42,329 nucleotides of DNA from an uncultured Nitrosospira sp. (lineage in GTDB: Bacteria; Nitrospirota; Nitrospiria; Nitrospirales; Nitrospiraceae). Both the position numbers and the translations under genes were made by a program. The number at the start of each line of letters is the position of its first letter. Within the stretch, counting starts at the first letter, position 1. The notes under the pieces were generated by a model, which had not been told where the DNA came from, made no database searches, and was given only the letters and a program-made list of their open reading frames with translations. Of this stretch, positions 1-7,582 are shown one piece after another. The DNA is taken from positions 1 to 42,329 of the forward strand of contig CAADGK010000023.1 of NCBI GenBank assembly GCA_900696515.1. The letters run 5' to 3'.

Positions 1-1082
1 CCGATACGGCGGGAGGTCGGTTTGCGATCAATGCCAGTACGGGCGTGATTACGGTGGCGGACGGCAGCTTGCTGAATTACGAGAGTGCGGCGAGCCACAA
101 CTTGACGGTCCAAGTCACCGACAGCGGTGGGCAGAGCTATACCGAGAGTTTTACCATTAACCTCACCAATGTGAATGAAGGGCCTACCGACCTGAGTCTG
201 TCGGGCAGCAGCGTGGCGGAGAACGCCACGACAGGCACGGTGGTGGGTACGGTCACAGGGACCGACCCCGATGCGGGCGACACGAAGACCTACAGTCTGA
301 CCGATACAGCGGGAGGTCGGTTTGCGATCAATGGCAGTACCGGTGTGATCACGGTTGCCGATGGCAGTCTGCTCAACTACGAAGCGGCAACGAGCCATAC
401 CATCATAGTTCAAGTGACTGATGCAGGAGGTCTCACTCACGACCAAACATTCACGATCAATCTCACGAACTTGTACGAAGCCCCACTGGAAGTCGATGGA
501 GGCGATGGCGGGGAACAGACGTTGGTCGCTTCGCTCTTTCAGAAGAGTCCGGCAGGATCTGAGCCTGTTCAGCCGTTCATTCTGTCCCAGCCCACCGGGG
601 GAGACAGTGAGAGCAAATCAGAATCGGCGGATGATCTTCGCAAACCGGTTGAGTGGGAGGCTCAGGCTGTTCCTCCGGTCGACATTCTCAACTCTGGTCG
701 AAACGTGTTGGACCTGATTCATGGGGGGGGCGAGAAGCAAGTAGGGGAGGCTGGGAAGAAAGGACACATCTCGACGTCGTCGAGGCAACAGGATGACATG
801 GCGGCGGACCTTGATGCTGCCAATGCTGCGCGTCTTGAACCGGGACGGGTCTCTTGGCCATCCGTTGCGGAAACAGAATCGATCCGTGCCGATTCCGAAG
901 AGCTTGCCAAGACGATGGTAGCTGGTCTCGTGGGTGCCGCCATACAAGGGAATATCAGAAAAAAAGAAAAGATAGCGACCATGGACGGCGAACTCCGTGC
1001 CGGTGATCCAGAGGCGGCGAATGAACAGACTTCCCCGGAGCAACCTTCAGATGAAACGAAGGCCCCTCCCGAGGCGGCCTAA
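1..1082 (+). CDS. Cadherin-like repeat surface protein, C-terminal part (partial)
   Basis: The reading frame is open from the left edge to a TAA at 1080-1082, so only the C-terminal ~359 residues are present and the start lies outside. The first ~160 residues hold cadherin-type modules with the motifs GRFAINGSTGVITVADGSLL, NYE and VQVTDAGG, then FTINLTNVNEGP linkers. These are typical of large bacterial adhesins with Ca-binding cadherin folds. The unit repeats at DNA level with a period of exactly 300 bases (1-180 against 301-480). After the last module comes a ~200-residue low-complexity, charged tail rich in Glu, Ser and Ala without a recognisable domain. The tail lacks LPXTG, PEP-CTERM or RTX nonapeptides, so the export route cannot be read here. 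The cadherin assignment is sure; the role (adhesion or biofilm matrix) is inferred from the family. Confidence 0.85.
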   Translation, partial: DTAGGRFAINASTGVITVADGSLLNYESAASHNLTVQVTDSGGQSYTESFTINLTNVNEGPTDLSLSGSSVAENATTGTVVGTVTGTDPDAGDTKTYSLTDTAGGRFAINGSTGVITVADGSLLNYEAATSHTIIVQVTDAGGLTHDQTFTINLTNLYEAPLEVDGGDGGEQTLVASLFQKSPAGSEPVQPFILSQPTGGDSESKSESADDLRKPVEWEAQAVPPVDILNSGRNVLDLIHGGGEKQVGEAGKKGHISTSSRQQDDMAADLDAANAARLEPGRVSWPSVAETESIRADSEELAKTMVAGLVGAAIQGNIRKKEKIATMDGELRAGDPEAANEQTSPEQPSDETKAPPEAA

Positions 1083-1182
1083 TTCCTCCCGTGCCGGATC
1101 CTCATGCGGCCTATCCCGTGCTCAGCGATGAATGCAACCGTTCGCCATTCAACTGATCTCTATTCCGGCGGATTCGAACCAG

Positions 1183-2034
1183 CTACCGCGTGATCTTCTT
1201 CCAGTGATAGGTCCCACCATGCTCGCGCGGTGGAATGTTCTTCTGGGTCCCGACCCTGCTGTACCACCAGATGCCTTTGGCTTGCGTACCCTCTTCTGAA
1301 AGGAGGACTTCAAATCCACCCTCCCGATCGTTCCCTGGCTGGCGCCAGGTACCTTGCCATAAGCGATTCGTGATTGAACTGGTCGTGAAGCGACCGCCAT
1401 GCTGGGTATAGGGTCCATGTCCATTTCGATCGAACGTCGCTTTGTAGCGTTTGTCATCCTCAACCTCGATGATCTCCCACTCTCCACTGAGATCGATATC
1501 GGATGAGACGCGGGTGTTCTTGCCGGTACCTGTTGAGGAACCACTTGATGGTGAAAGGAGTGGTCCGCTCAGCTGCGCCGATCGAAAGGATTCATGCCAC
1601 GATAATAATTGCCATCGGCCATCACGTCGTTCCAGCACGCCGGTTTCCCTCATGGGAAGCACCGTTTGTTTGAGTCCGGCCCCGTCGGCGACATACCGGA
1701 TGTAGTCGAGTTCCATGGCGTACCAGGCCAGATCTCCCTTGGTCCACACCTTCAACTCGTGAATGGGAATCTCCAGTTTCAGGGCATTAAGAAATTCTTC
1801 TTTCATGCCCTGCTCAAGCTCCGGCCACCCGACATATTTCCGACCGGCGACGCCATAGCTGATGATGTCGGCATCATGGGCCATCATGCGTGAGAGAGTG
1901 GGGAGGTCTTTTTCAGCATTCGCACGGACGAGTCGCCTGACGGCCGATTCAGGGTCTGACGGTTCTGCCGCGGCGGTTGTGACCGTGATGACGAGTGCCA
2001 GGCTTGTCCGGGCAAGACATCGAACGACATTCAT
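1183..2034 (-). CDS. Exported SnoaL/NTF2-like protein
   Basis: This 283-residue protein has an N-terminal signal peptide (hydrophobic SLALVITVTTAAAE, cleavage probably near residue 22). Residues ~25-135 look like a SnoaL/NTF2-like cone: AVRRLVRANAEKDLPTLSRM, then an acidic HDADIISYG stretch, and later WYAMELDYIRY and a WQLLSWHES ending, as in DUF4440/SnoaL_3 proteins. The last ~100 residues (LSGEWEIIEVEDD onward, many Trp and Gly) look like a small beta-barrel ligand-binding domain that I do not recognise. The ATG at 2034 is chosen because AGGAG sits 6 bases upstream and the signal peptide starts there; a longer upstream frame exists but would bury it. It is monocistronic by spacing. NTF2-like domains may be catalytic or only ligand-binding, so the function is unknown. 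Confidence 0.75.
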   Translation of the reverse strand: MNVVRCLARTSLALVITVTTAAAEPSDPESAVRRLVRANAEKDLPTLSRMMAHDADIISYGVAGRKYVGWPELEQGMKEEFLNALKLEIPIHELKVWTKGDLAWYAMELDYIRYVADGAGLKQTVLPMRETGVLERRDGRWQLLSWHESFRSAQLSGPLLSPSSGSSTGTGKNTRVSSDIDLSGEWEIIEVEDDKRYKATFDRNGHGPYTQHGGRFTTSSITNRLWQGTWRQPGNDREGGFEVLLSEEGTQAKGIWWYSRVGTQKNIPPREHGGTYHWKKITR

Positions 2035-2301
2035 GGATGACTCCTCTCTCAGGCCGAATGGTTCATAGACCGGTGGTTGGCTCCTAATCAGTTCTGAATG
2101 GGCGGATGCCCAAGTCAGCACCACGGTCGGTATCCCATGAGGAGGGGGATGAGTGTCAAGCCGGAAGGGTTGGAAAGGTCGGGTTACAGAGCAAGCTCGT
2201 GTATCGCGAGGAATTGATTGAGCAGGTATCGAAGAGGAGGACAACCCTGGATTCTTCAAGCCCGGTGGGTGGGCGCAATCGATGCCGGCCGGACACTCAC
2301 A

Positions 2302-2826
2302 TCAGCGTTCCCATCGATAGCTGACGAGCAACGGCATGCCGGTCAGGACGGCGAGCACTCCGACCGGCAACATCCCCGCGACGGCGTGTTGCAGGGCCAT
2401 GTACTCATCGATCGTGAGGCCATGAAGCGGAAGCACGACCGCCGACTCCGTGAGAATCATCAGGACGAAGGCTACGAACCCGATGCCGAGCCGTATGCGC
2501 GGGAGGGGTGGCAGATGGAAGCGGTCGATCGTCCATTTCGCGCCGATGATCATGGCCAACAGGGTGTTGGGGACTTCGAGTAATCGGGCGATCAGTTCGC
2601 TGATATGCAGGGCGATTACTTCAAGCCGCACGACCTCCAGCACGAATCCGACCCCGAGCGCGACGAGAAAGTAGACGCCGCCTGCCCGTACCACCAGAGA
2701 CGCGCGGGTCTTGTGCCGGACGTCGGGAATCGTCGCGGGGAGGGTCGTCACGGGATGGGCGGGGTTGTTGATCCTGTCGGGCGAGGGTTCTTCTTCCTGG
2801 TCACGTCTGAGGCGATGTGTATTCAT
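2302..2826 (-). CDS. Four-helix membrane protein of unknown function
   Basis: The protein is about 174 residues. After a polar, Pro-rich N-terminal ~45 residues there are four hydrophobic segments: VYFLVALGVGFVLEVV, VPNTLLAMIIGA, LGIGFVAFVLMILTESAVV and LPVGVLAVLTGMPLLV. It is therefore probably an inner-membrane protein with both ends on the same side. I recognise no family motif. The start is uncertain: ATG at 2826 has no clear Shine-Dalgarno site, and a TTG at 2868 would add 14 residues. The 267 bases between this gene and the next one downstream on the same strand (2035-2301) show nothing I can name. Confidence 0.6.
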   Translation of the reverse strand: MNTHRLRRDQEEEPSPDRINNPAHPVTTLPATIPDVRHKTRASLVVRAGGVYFLVALGVGFVLEVVRLEVIALHISELIARLLEVPNTLLAMIIGAKWTIDRFHLPPLPRIRLGIGFVAFVLMILTESAVVLPLHGLTIDEYMALQHAVAGMLPVGVLAVLTGMPLLVSYRWER

Positions 2827-3110
2827 ACGTGCGAGGTCAGTGTAGCGAAAAATCCGGGAGACGGCCAATGTTCTTCAAAGTTGTGCATGAGGGTGGACGG
2901 CCATGTACTGGTGCCGTCGCTCGTCCTGCCTGTCGGATGACAAATACCTGTATTAAAGCGAATGGTCCTTGTCCGCGCATTGCGTCGCGCCGGTCGTACT
3001 GTCGCGGTTCGGGGGTACGACCGAACCGAATGCGACAGCAGGTGACTTTCCGGCGCACTCGCGGTATTCTCGAGGCATCTGCAAGTATAAGAATATTCAC
3101 CAAGGGGGGC

Positions 3111-3434
3111 ATGATGCGGAAGCGGATGAGCCGGGCGGTCTGTGTGTGTGCATTCCTCGTCGGACTCGGGATGGCCGGAACATCGGCAGTGGTCGCCGCC
3201 GATGAATCAATCGTGGATGTGAACAGCCCTGATGCGATGAAATCTCTGCTGGAGCAGCAGGTCGGAAAGCGCGTGAAGGTCAAGCTGTGTTCAGGCCAGG
3301 ACGTGGAAGGCAAGGTTGTCAAAGTCGGGTCGCATGCCGTGCAACTGACGGAATTGGTCGGGATGGAATTATTCGACGCGACGGTGAAATTGAATGATGT
3401 CGCGGCGGTGATCGTGAGGGCACGTTCAAAGTAA
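3111..3434 (+). CDS. Exported Sm-like (LSm fold) small protein
   Basis: This 107-residue protein starts with a basic n-region (MMRKRMSR), a hydrophobic core (VCVCAFLVGLGMAG) and a probable cleavage site after VVAA, so it is likely exported. Residues 51-80 (VGKRVKVKLCSGQDVEGKVV followed by VGSHAVQL) read as an Sm1-type strand pattern: V-x-V-x-L, then G, then G-x-V. Residues 94-105 (LNDVAAVIVRAR) look like an Sm2 strand. This is the small five-stranded barrel seen in Hfq and LSm proteins. RNA binding outside the cytoplasm is not expected, so the fold may mediate assembly or envelope binding instead. Two ATGs are in tandem (3111, 3114) after AAGGGGGG. It lies 83 bases before the pyrophosphatase gene. 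Fold assignment rests on motif reading and is moderate. Confidence 0.65.
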   Translation: MMRKRMSRAVCVCAFLVGLGMAGTSAVVAADESIVDVNSPDAMKSLLEQQVGKRVKVKLCSGQDVEGKVVKVGSHAVQLTELVGMELFDATVKLNDVAAVIVRARSK

Positions 3435-3517
3435 GGATGCTCGAGCGGACCGGCGGTTGGCGGACCATGGTCGGCAACGGGGCATATCGTGCATAACCGG
3501 GAGCGAGGGGAGGTGGC

Positions 3518-4246
3518 ATGAAGCACAGCAAGGGTCGGAAGCGGGGAGAGGACGGCGATCAGACCGATGAGGTTCGGAACGGAAGCGACCCGTTTCAACG
3601 GTTGCTCGGGCTGATGTTCAAGGCGCATCCGTGGCACGGCGTGTCGATCGGGCAGGAAGCACCGGACGTCGTCATGGCCTATATCGAAATCGTGCCCACC
3701 GATACGGTGAAGTACGAGGTCGACAAGCGGAGCGGGTTTCTCAAAGTCGATCGCCCGCAACGCTTTTCTAATTGCTGTCCGGTCTACTACGGCCTGATTC
3801 CGCAGACCTATTCCGGAGAACAGGTGGCCGGGATGTTTGCAAAACGAGCCCGCCGGAAGGGCATGGTCGGGGACGGTGATCCGCTGGATATCTGTGTCTT
3901 GTCCGAAAAAAACATTCCGCATAGCGATATCTTGCTCACGGCGCTTCCGATCGGCGGGTTGAGTATGGCCGACGGCGGGGAGGCCGACGACAAGATTGTC
4001 GCCGTGATGCGGGACGACGCGGTGTACGGCAATTTTACGGACATCTCGCAATGTCCGACGTCATTGCTCGAGCGCCTCCAACATTATTTTCTGACCTACA
4101 AGAGCGCGCCCGGGACCACGCAACATAAGGTGGAAATTACCAGTGTGTATGGCCGGGAGGAAGCGCTCAAAGTCATTCGTGCGAGTCACGCCGACTACCG
4201 GGCCCAATATCCTGAACTCAGCTCCCTGTGGCCGAAGCAGTTATGA
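3518..4246 (+). CDS. ppa: Inorganic pyrophosphatase, family I (EC 3.6.1.1)
   Basis: Soluble inorganic pyrophosphatase hydrolyses PPi to two phosphates and pulls biosynthetic reactions forward in the cytoplasm. The family signature is clear at residues 118-124 (GDGDPLD; Asp119, Asp121 and Asp124 correspond to the metal ligands D65, D67 and D70 of the E. coli enzyme). KYEVDKRSGFLKVDR at residues 65-79 holds the conserved Lys, Glu and Arg, and EADDKIVAV near 155-163 holds the second acidic pair. At 242 residues it is longer than the usual ~175. The extra ~50 N-terminal residues are polar, with a basic start, and I see no signal peptide in them. The ATG at 3518 follows GGGGAGGTGGC, a good ribosome site. 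Whether the N-terminal extension has a role is unknown. Catalytic residues look intact. Confidence 0.92.
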   Translation: MKHSKGRKRGEDGDQTDEVRNGSDPFQRLLGLMFKAHPWHGVSIGQEAPDVVMAYIEIVPTDTVKYEVDKRSGFLKVDRPQRFSNCCPVYYGLIPQTYSGEQVAGMFAKRARRKGMVGDGDPLDICVLSEKNIPHSDILLTALPIGGLSMADGGEADDKIVAVMRDDAVYGNFTDISQCPTSLLERLQHYFLTYKSAPGTTQHKVEITSVYGREEALKVIRASHADYRAQYPELSSLWPKQL

Positions 4247-4462
4247 GAGAGTCTCTTCAAGCCGCCCCACGATCTGACGCGCAGCATTGACGAATGCTTC
4301 CCCTGCACCCGCGATACGCCGTGGCGACGAGATTCGTTATTCGTGCAGCGTGAAGCGTCTGAGTCCGGAACGAAATACGATTCACGTGCGACGCGTCACG
4401 CTGCCGGTTCCGTCGATTCGCTTCTGCCAATCGCATGATGGTGGTAGGCTGTGTATCAGCCT

Positions 4463-4771
4463 ATGTCACGCTCGACCCTTCACCCGCCGATTGCCGAGAT
4501 CTCGCAGCAGTCGCTGTTCGACCGGCCTCTTTCTGACGCGGCCGTCGCGGCCTTGTGGCGGGGACAAGTCATTGATGCGATCACCCTGGTTCGCAAAGAA
4601 CAGCAGGTCGATTTGAAAGAGGCCAAAGCTTCCGTCGAGGCCTATTTGCGAAGTCAGCCCGCGTTGCAACATCGGATTGAGCAGGATCAGTCCGATGCGC
4701 GAACGGGATTGTTTCGCTGGGCGATGTTGTTTCTGCTGGGAGGCGCCGGCCTGCTGTATTTCCTCATGTAG
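4463..4771 (+). CDS. Small protein with L7/L12-like segment and C-terminal membrane anchor
   Basis: This 102-residue protein has an N-terminal polar segment, a middle segment (ALWRGQVIDAITLVRKEQQV then DLKEAKASVEAYL) and a C-terminal transmembrane helix (WAMLFLLGGAGLLYFLM). The middle part matches the I-x-x-VR-x-x-x-x-x-x-L-x-EAK-x-x-VE pattern of the ribosomal L7/L12 C-terminal domain. Small bacterial membrane proteins carrying this L7/L12-like element are a known but uncharacterised type. A GTG at 4451 would add four residues; the ATG was preferred, though neither has a strong Shine-Dalgarno site. It is 12 bases upstream of the next small membrane protein gene, suggesting co-transcription. 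The upstream gap 4247-4462 shows no feature I can support. Confidence 0.65.
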   Translation: MSRSTLHPPIAEISQQSLFDRPLSDAAVAALWRGQVIDAITLVRKEQQVDLKEAKASVEAYLRSQPALQHRIEQDQSDARTGLFRWAMLFLLGGAGLLYFLM

Positions 4772-4783
4772 AGGAGGATCAGT

Positions 4784-4984
4784 ATGGAGACAGCCTACAT
4801 GCTTCTGGCGCTCACGGGAGCAGCGGCCTCGTTTATCACCTTTTGCCTGATGCGATTTCCCCATATCAGGCGGGCACGGTTTCAGCCATCCGGTCCGTTC
4901 TCTTTTCTGGTTTCATTCTCCACGGCTGTTGTCGTCTTCTTCATCTCGGTGTTAGCCGTCTACGCCCAAGCGGTCCGGCACTGA
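4784..4984 (+). CDS. Small two-helix membrane protein
   Basis: A 66-residue protein with two hydrophobic segments (AYMLLALTGAAASFITFCLM and FSFLVSFSTAVVVFFISVLA) separated by a basic loop (RFPHIRRARFQ), which predicts a hairpin in the inner membrane with the loop in the cytoplasm. The ATG at 4784 follows AGGAGG with good spacing, so translation is likely. It starts 12 bases after the stop of the L7/L12-like membrane protein and is probably in the same transcript. No family is recognised. Confidence 0.6.
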   Translation: METAYMLLALTGAAASFITFCLMRFPHIRRARFQPSGPFSFLVSFSTAVVVFFISVLAVYAQAVRH

Positions 4985-4989
4985 ACGAG

Positions 4990-5006
4990 CGGGGGGCTTT
5001 CCCCCG
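4990..5006 (+). terminator. GC-only hairpin after small membrane gene
   Basis: CGGGGG, a five-base loop GCTTT, and CCCCCG form a six-pair stem starting five bases after the stop at 4984. No T-tract follows, so intrinsic termination is unproven; it may be a 3' stabiliser. The rest of the gap up to 5203 shows nothing else. Confidence 0.3.
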
Positions 5007-5203
5007 GAGTGGGCGGACCAGTCGTTCGGAACAAATCGATCACACCCTGGATTCTACGTCGCCGTATTGCTCCGGTGGAGATCTGGAATTTCGACCTCCT
5101 AAACCGGTATGCTGCGTCGCGTCATGGAGTGAGCCTGCATCGTCCGTTCATATGAAGGAAGATCGGAGCCACACGAGAATCCATTGGCCGTGGAGCGGTT
5201 GCC

Positions 5204-5749
5204 GTGGAGTCGGTTTCGACGGTGTGTGATGGCGGCGAGGGAAACGGGTCGATCACCGGGATTCTGGTGGCTGATCACCGGCGACTTGATCGCCTGCTGG
5301 ACTCGGCGGTGAGTCGAGACGGCCGCGTGGAACGGGACGCCTACGATCGTTTCAGAGCCGGACTGTTGCGGCACATCGGGATCGAGGAGAAGATCCTGCT
5401 TCCTGCGGCGCAGCGTCGGAATGGAGGAGTGCCGCTTCCCATCGCGGCAAAGCTCAGGCTCGATCACGGGGCGATTGCGGCCTTGCTGATGCCGACTCCC
5501 ACATCCGTGGTCCTGGCGACGCTGCGCGCGATTCTTGAACGACATGATCTGCTCGAGGAAGGCCAGGAGGGCCTGTACTGTACCTGCGATGCGGTCCTGA
5601 GGGACGACGATGACCGGCTGATGGATCGACTTCGCACGGCTCCCGACGTCACCGTGCTGCCTTGTTCGGATGCTCCGGCTGTCCTCGGTGCCGTCCGTCG
5701 GGCGGTGGAGCGAGCGGGCTTCGTACTTCCCGGCGATTTCCCCGGATGA
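5204..5749 (+). CDS. Hemerythrin-like (HHE) domain protein
   Basis: This 181-residue cytoplasmic protein carries a four-helix hemerythrin HHE domain. Candidate diiron ligands are in the expected order: His25 (in ADHRRLD), His57 with Glu61 (in RHIGIEEKIL), His88 (in LDHGAI) and His114 with Glu118/Glu119 (in ERHDLLEEGQ). Such proteins bind O2 or NO or sense redox and iron state. The C-terminal ~50 residues (CTCDAVLRDDDDRLMDRL onward) are outside the core; CTC at ~125-127 is a small Cys cluster. The start is a GTG at 5204 with GGAG upstream; no ATG is available before the first ligand. It ends 46 bases before prfC on the same strand and may share a transcript. Partner and signal are not visible. 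Confidence 0.75.
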   Translation: MESVSTVCDGGEGNGSITGILVADHRRLDRLLDSAVSRDGRVERDAYDRFRAGLLRHIGIEEKILLPAAQRRNGGVPLPIAAKLRLDHGAIAALLMPTPTSVVLATLRAILERHDLLEEGQEGLYCTCDAVLRDDDDRLMDRLRTAPDVTVLPCSDAPAVLGAVRRAVERAGFVLPGDFPG

Positions 5750-5795
5750 TCAACCTCCTCTTTTGAACACAATATGATACACTGCCGGGTCAATC

Positions 5796-7400
5796 ATGAT
5801 GCCTGATACGACGATATCCAGCGAACTTGCGGCCGCCACTCGGCAACGGCGGACCTTTGCCATCATCAGCCATCCGGATGCCGGAAAGACGACGCTGACC
5901 GAAAAACTCCTGCTCTATTCTGGCTTGATCCGCACGGCCGGCATGGTGCGCGGACGCAAGGGTGGAAAGACGACGGCCTCGGATTGGATGGGCATGGAGC
6001 AGGAACGAGGAATTTCAATCACCGCGTCCGCGATGCAGTTTCCGTACAAGGGCGCGGTCATCAATTTGCTCGACACACCGGGGCACCAGGATTTTTCCGA
6101 AGATACGTATCGCACCTTGACCGCTGCGGACAGCGCCATCATGGTGATCGACGCGGCGAAAGGCGTGGAGACCCAAACCCGCAAACTCTTTGCCGTGTGC
6201 CGCATGCGGCGGATTCCGGTCCTGACGTTAATCAACAAGATGGATCTGCCTGGGCGCCCCCCCCTGGATCTCATGACGGAGGTCGAGCAGGCGTTGAATA
6301 TTCACGCGAGCGCCGTCAACTGGCCGATCGGGTCCGGCAGCGACTTCGTGGGCATTGTCACCAGAGCGGATAGTCAGGTGCAGTTGTTCAGCAAGACCAT
6401 GCATGGCGGAGCGACCAGGGTGGAGACCGATATGCTGCCGTTCTCCGAGCTTGGCTCACACAGCCGAGTGACGGAAGACATGTTGGCGCAGGTGCAGCAT
6501 GATCTGGAGCTCTTGGAGATCGCCGGGAATCCGTTTACGCGGGAACAGTTTCTCAACGGCGACGTGACCCCGGTCTTTTTCGCCTCCGCGCTCACGAACT
6601 TCGGTATCGAGAGTTTTCTGGACGCCTTTGTGGAGTTGGCCCCCAGTCCCGGTGCGCGGTCGGCTGACGGAGAGAACGGAGCGGAACTCACGGTCGACCC
6701 GATCGATATGCCGTTCAGCGCCTATGTGTTCAAGCTGCAGGCGAATATGAATCCGAAACACCGTGACAGCACGGCGTTTCTTCGGATCTGTTCCGGCCGA
6801 TTTGAGCGCGATATGGTCGTCAAACATCACAGGCTGGGACGGGACATTCGTCTGGCACGACCGCACAGTTTGGTGGCGCAGGAGCGGAGTACGGTGGAAG
6901 AGGCTTACCCGGGCGATATCATCGGAATCATCAACCCCGGTGTCTTCGCCATCGGCGATACGGTGTCGTTGACCGGCGGGTTTAATTTCAAACCGCTGCC
7001 GCAGTTCCAACCTGAAATCTTTGCGCGTCTACGGCCGACGGATGTCGGAAAGCGAAAAGCCTTCGACAAGGGCGTCTCTCAGATGGCACAGGAGGGGACC
7101 GTCCAGATCATGCGCAGTCTCCATGATCAGGAGATCTTGATTGCCGCCGTCGGCCGGCTGCAGTTCGATGTGTTGCAGTATCGCCTGCGCCATGAATACC
7201 GCGTAGAGACCATTCTGGATGCGCTGCCGTTCAGCTGCAGTGCCTGGCTGGAGGGAGAGCCGTCCACCTTTAAATCACCGTCGGCCTCGATGATGGTGAA
7301 GGACCAACGGGACCGCGTCGTCGTTCTCTTCGGCGATCAGCTGATGAAGACCATCGCCCGGGATCGGAACCCCGACCATGTACTGCGGGACATGGGTTAG
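5796..7400 (+). CDS. prfC: Peptide chain release factor 3 (RF3 GTPase)
   Basis: RF3 is a translational GTPase that removes RF1/RF2 from the ribosome after peptide release. The 534-residue protein matches the usual ~530. The G1 motif is SHPDAGKTTL, the G3 motif DTPGHQDFSEDTYRTL (the DFSEDTYRTL ending is typical of RF3 rather than EF-G), and the G4 motif NKMD. The C-terminal domains keep the RF3-type segments FKLQANMNPKHRD, RLRPTDVGKRKAFDKGV and VGRLQFDVLQYRL. The start is ATG 5796 with a second ATG at 5799; the ribosome site is weak. It follows the hemerythrin-like gene by 46 bases and faces the HAF-repeat gene. The gap 7401-7582 has only a short inverted repeat. No defect seen. Confidence 0.96.
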   Translation: MMPDTTISSELAAATRQRRTFAIISHPDAGKTTLTEKLLLYSGLIRTAGMVRGRKGGKTTASDWMGMEQERGISITASAMQFPYKGAVINLLDTPGHQDFSEDTYRTLTAADSAIMVIDAAKGVETQTRKLFAVCRMRRIPVLTLINKMDLPGRPPLDLMTEVEQALNIHASAVNWPIGSGSDFVGIVTRADSQVQLFSKTMHGGATRVETDMLPFSELGSHSRVTEDMLAQVQHDLELLEIAGNPFTREQFLNGDVTPVFFASALTNFGIESFLDAFVELAPSPGARSADGENGAELTVDPIDMPFSAYVFKLQANMNPKHRDSTAFLRICSGRFERDMVVKHHRLGRDIRLARPHSLVAQERSTVEEAYPGDIIGIINPGVFAIGDTVSLTGGFNFKPLPQFQPEIFARLRPTDVGKRKAFDKGVSQMAQEGTVQIMRSLHDQEILIAAVGRLQFDVLQYRLRHEYRVETILDALPFSCSAWLEGEPSTFKSPSASMMVKDQRDRVVVLFGDQLMKTIARDRNPDHVLRDMG

Positions 7401-7582
7401 GATTTCTTCCGTTCATAAAAAATTAGCAAGAAGTCATTCTACGGAGTCAGTGAGATTGGCTCAGTGGAATTGCCGCCTAGCGATCGTAACGTTGCCGTTC
7501 TCGTCGGCCCGATTCTGATGATGCAGAAGTAACGGCTAGACCGGTTGAGCGGTCTTGAGTCGACAGGGCCGCGTCTTCCTCG

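Noticed and set aside
2837-4051. A 404-codon open frame on the reverse strand opposite the Sm-like and pyrophosphatase genes
   Set aside because: It has no recognisable domain and low-complexity composition, and it lies antisense to two well-supported genes; a GC-rich shadow frame.
7538-7555. Hairpin AGACCG-GTTGAG-CGGTCT between prfC and the HAF gene
   Set aside because: Six pairs, no T-tract on either strand; could be chance.
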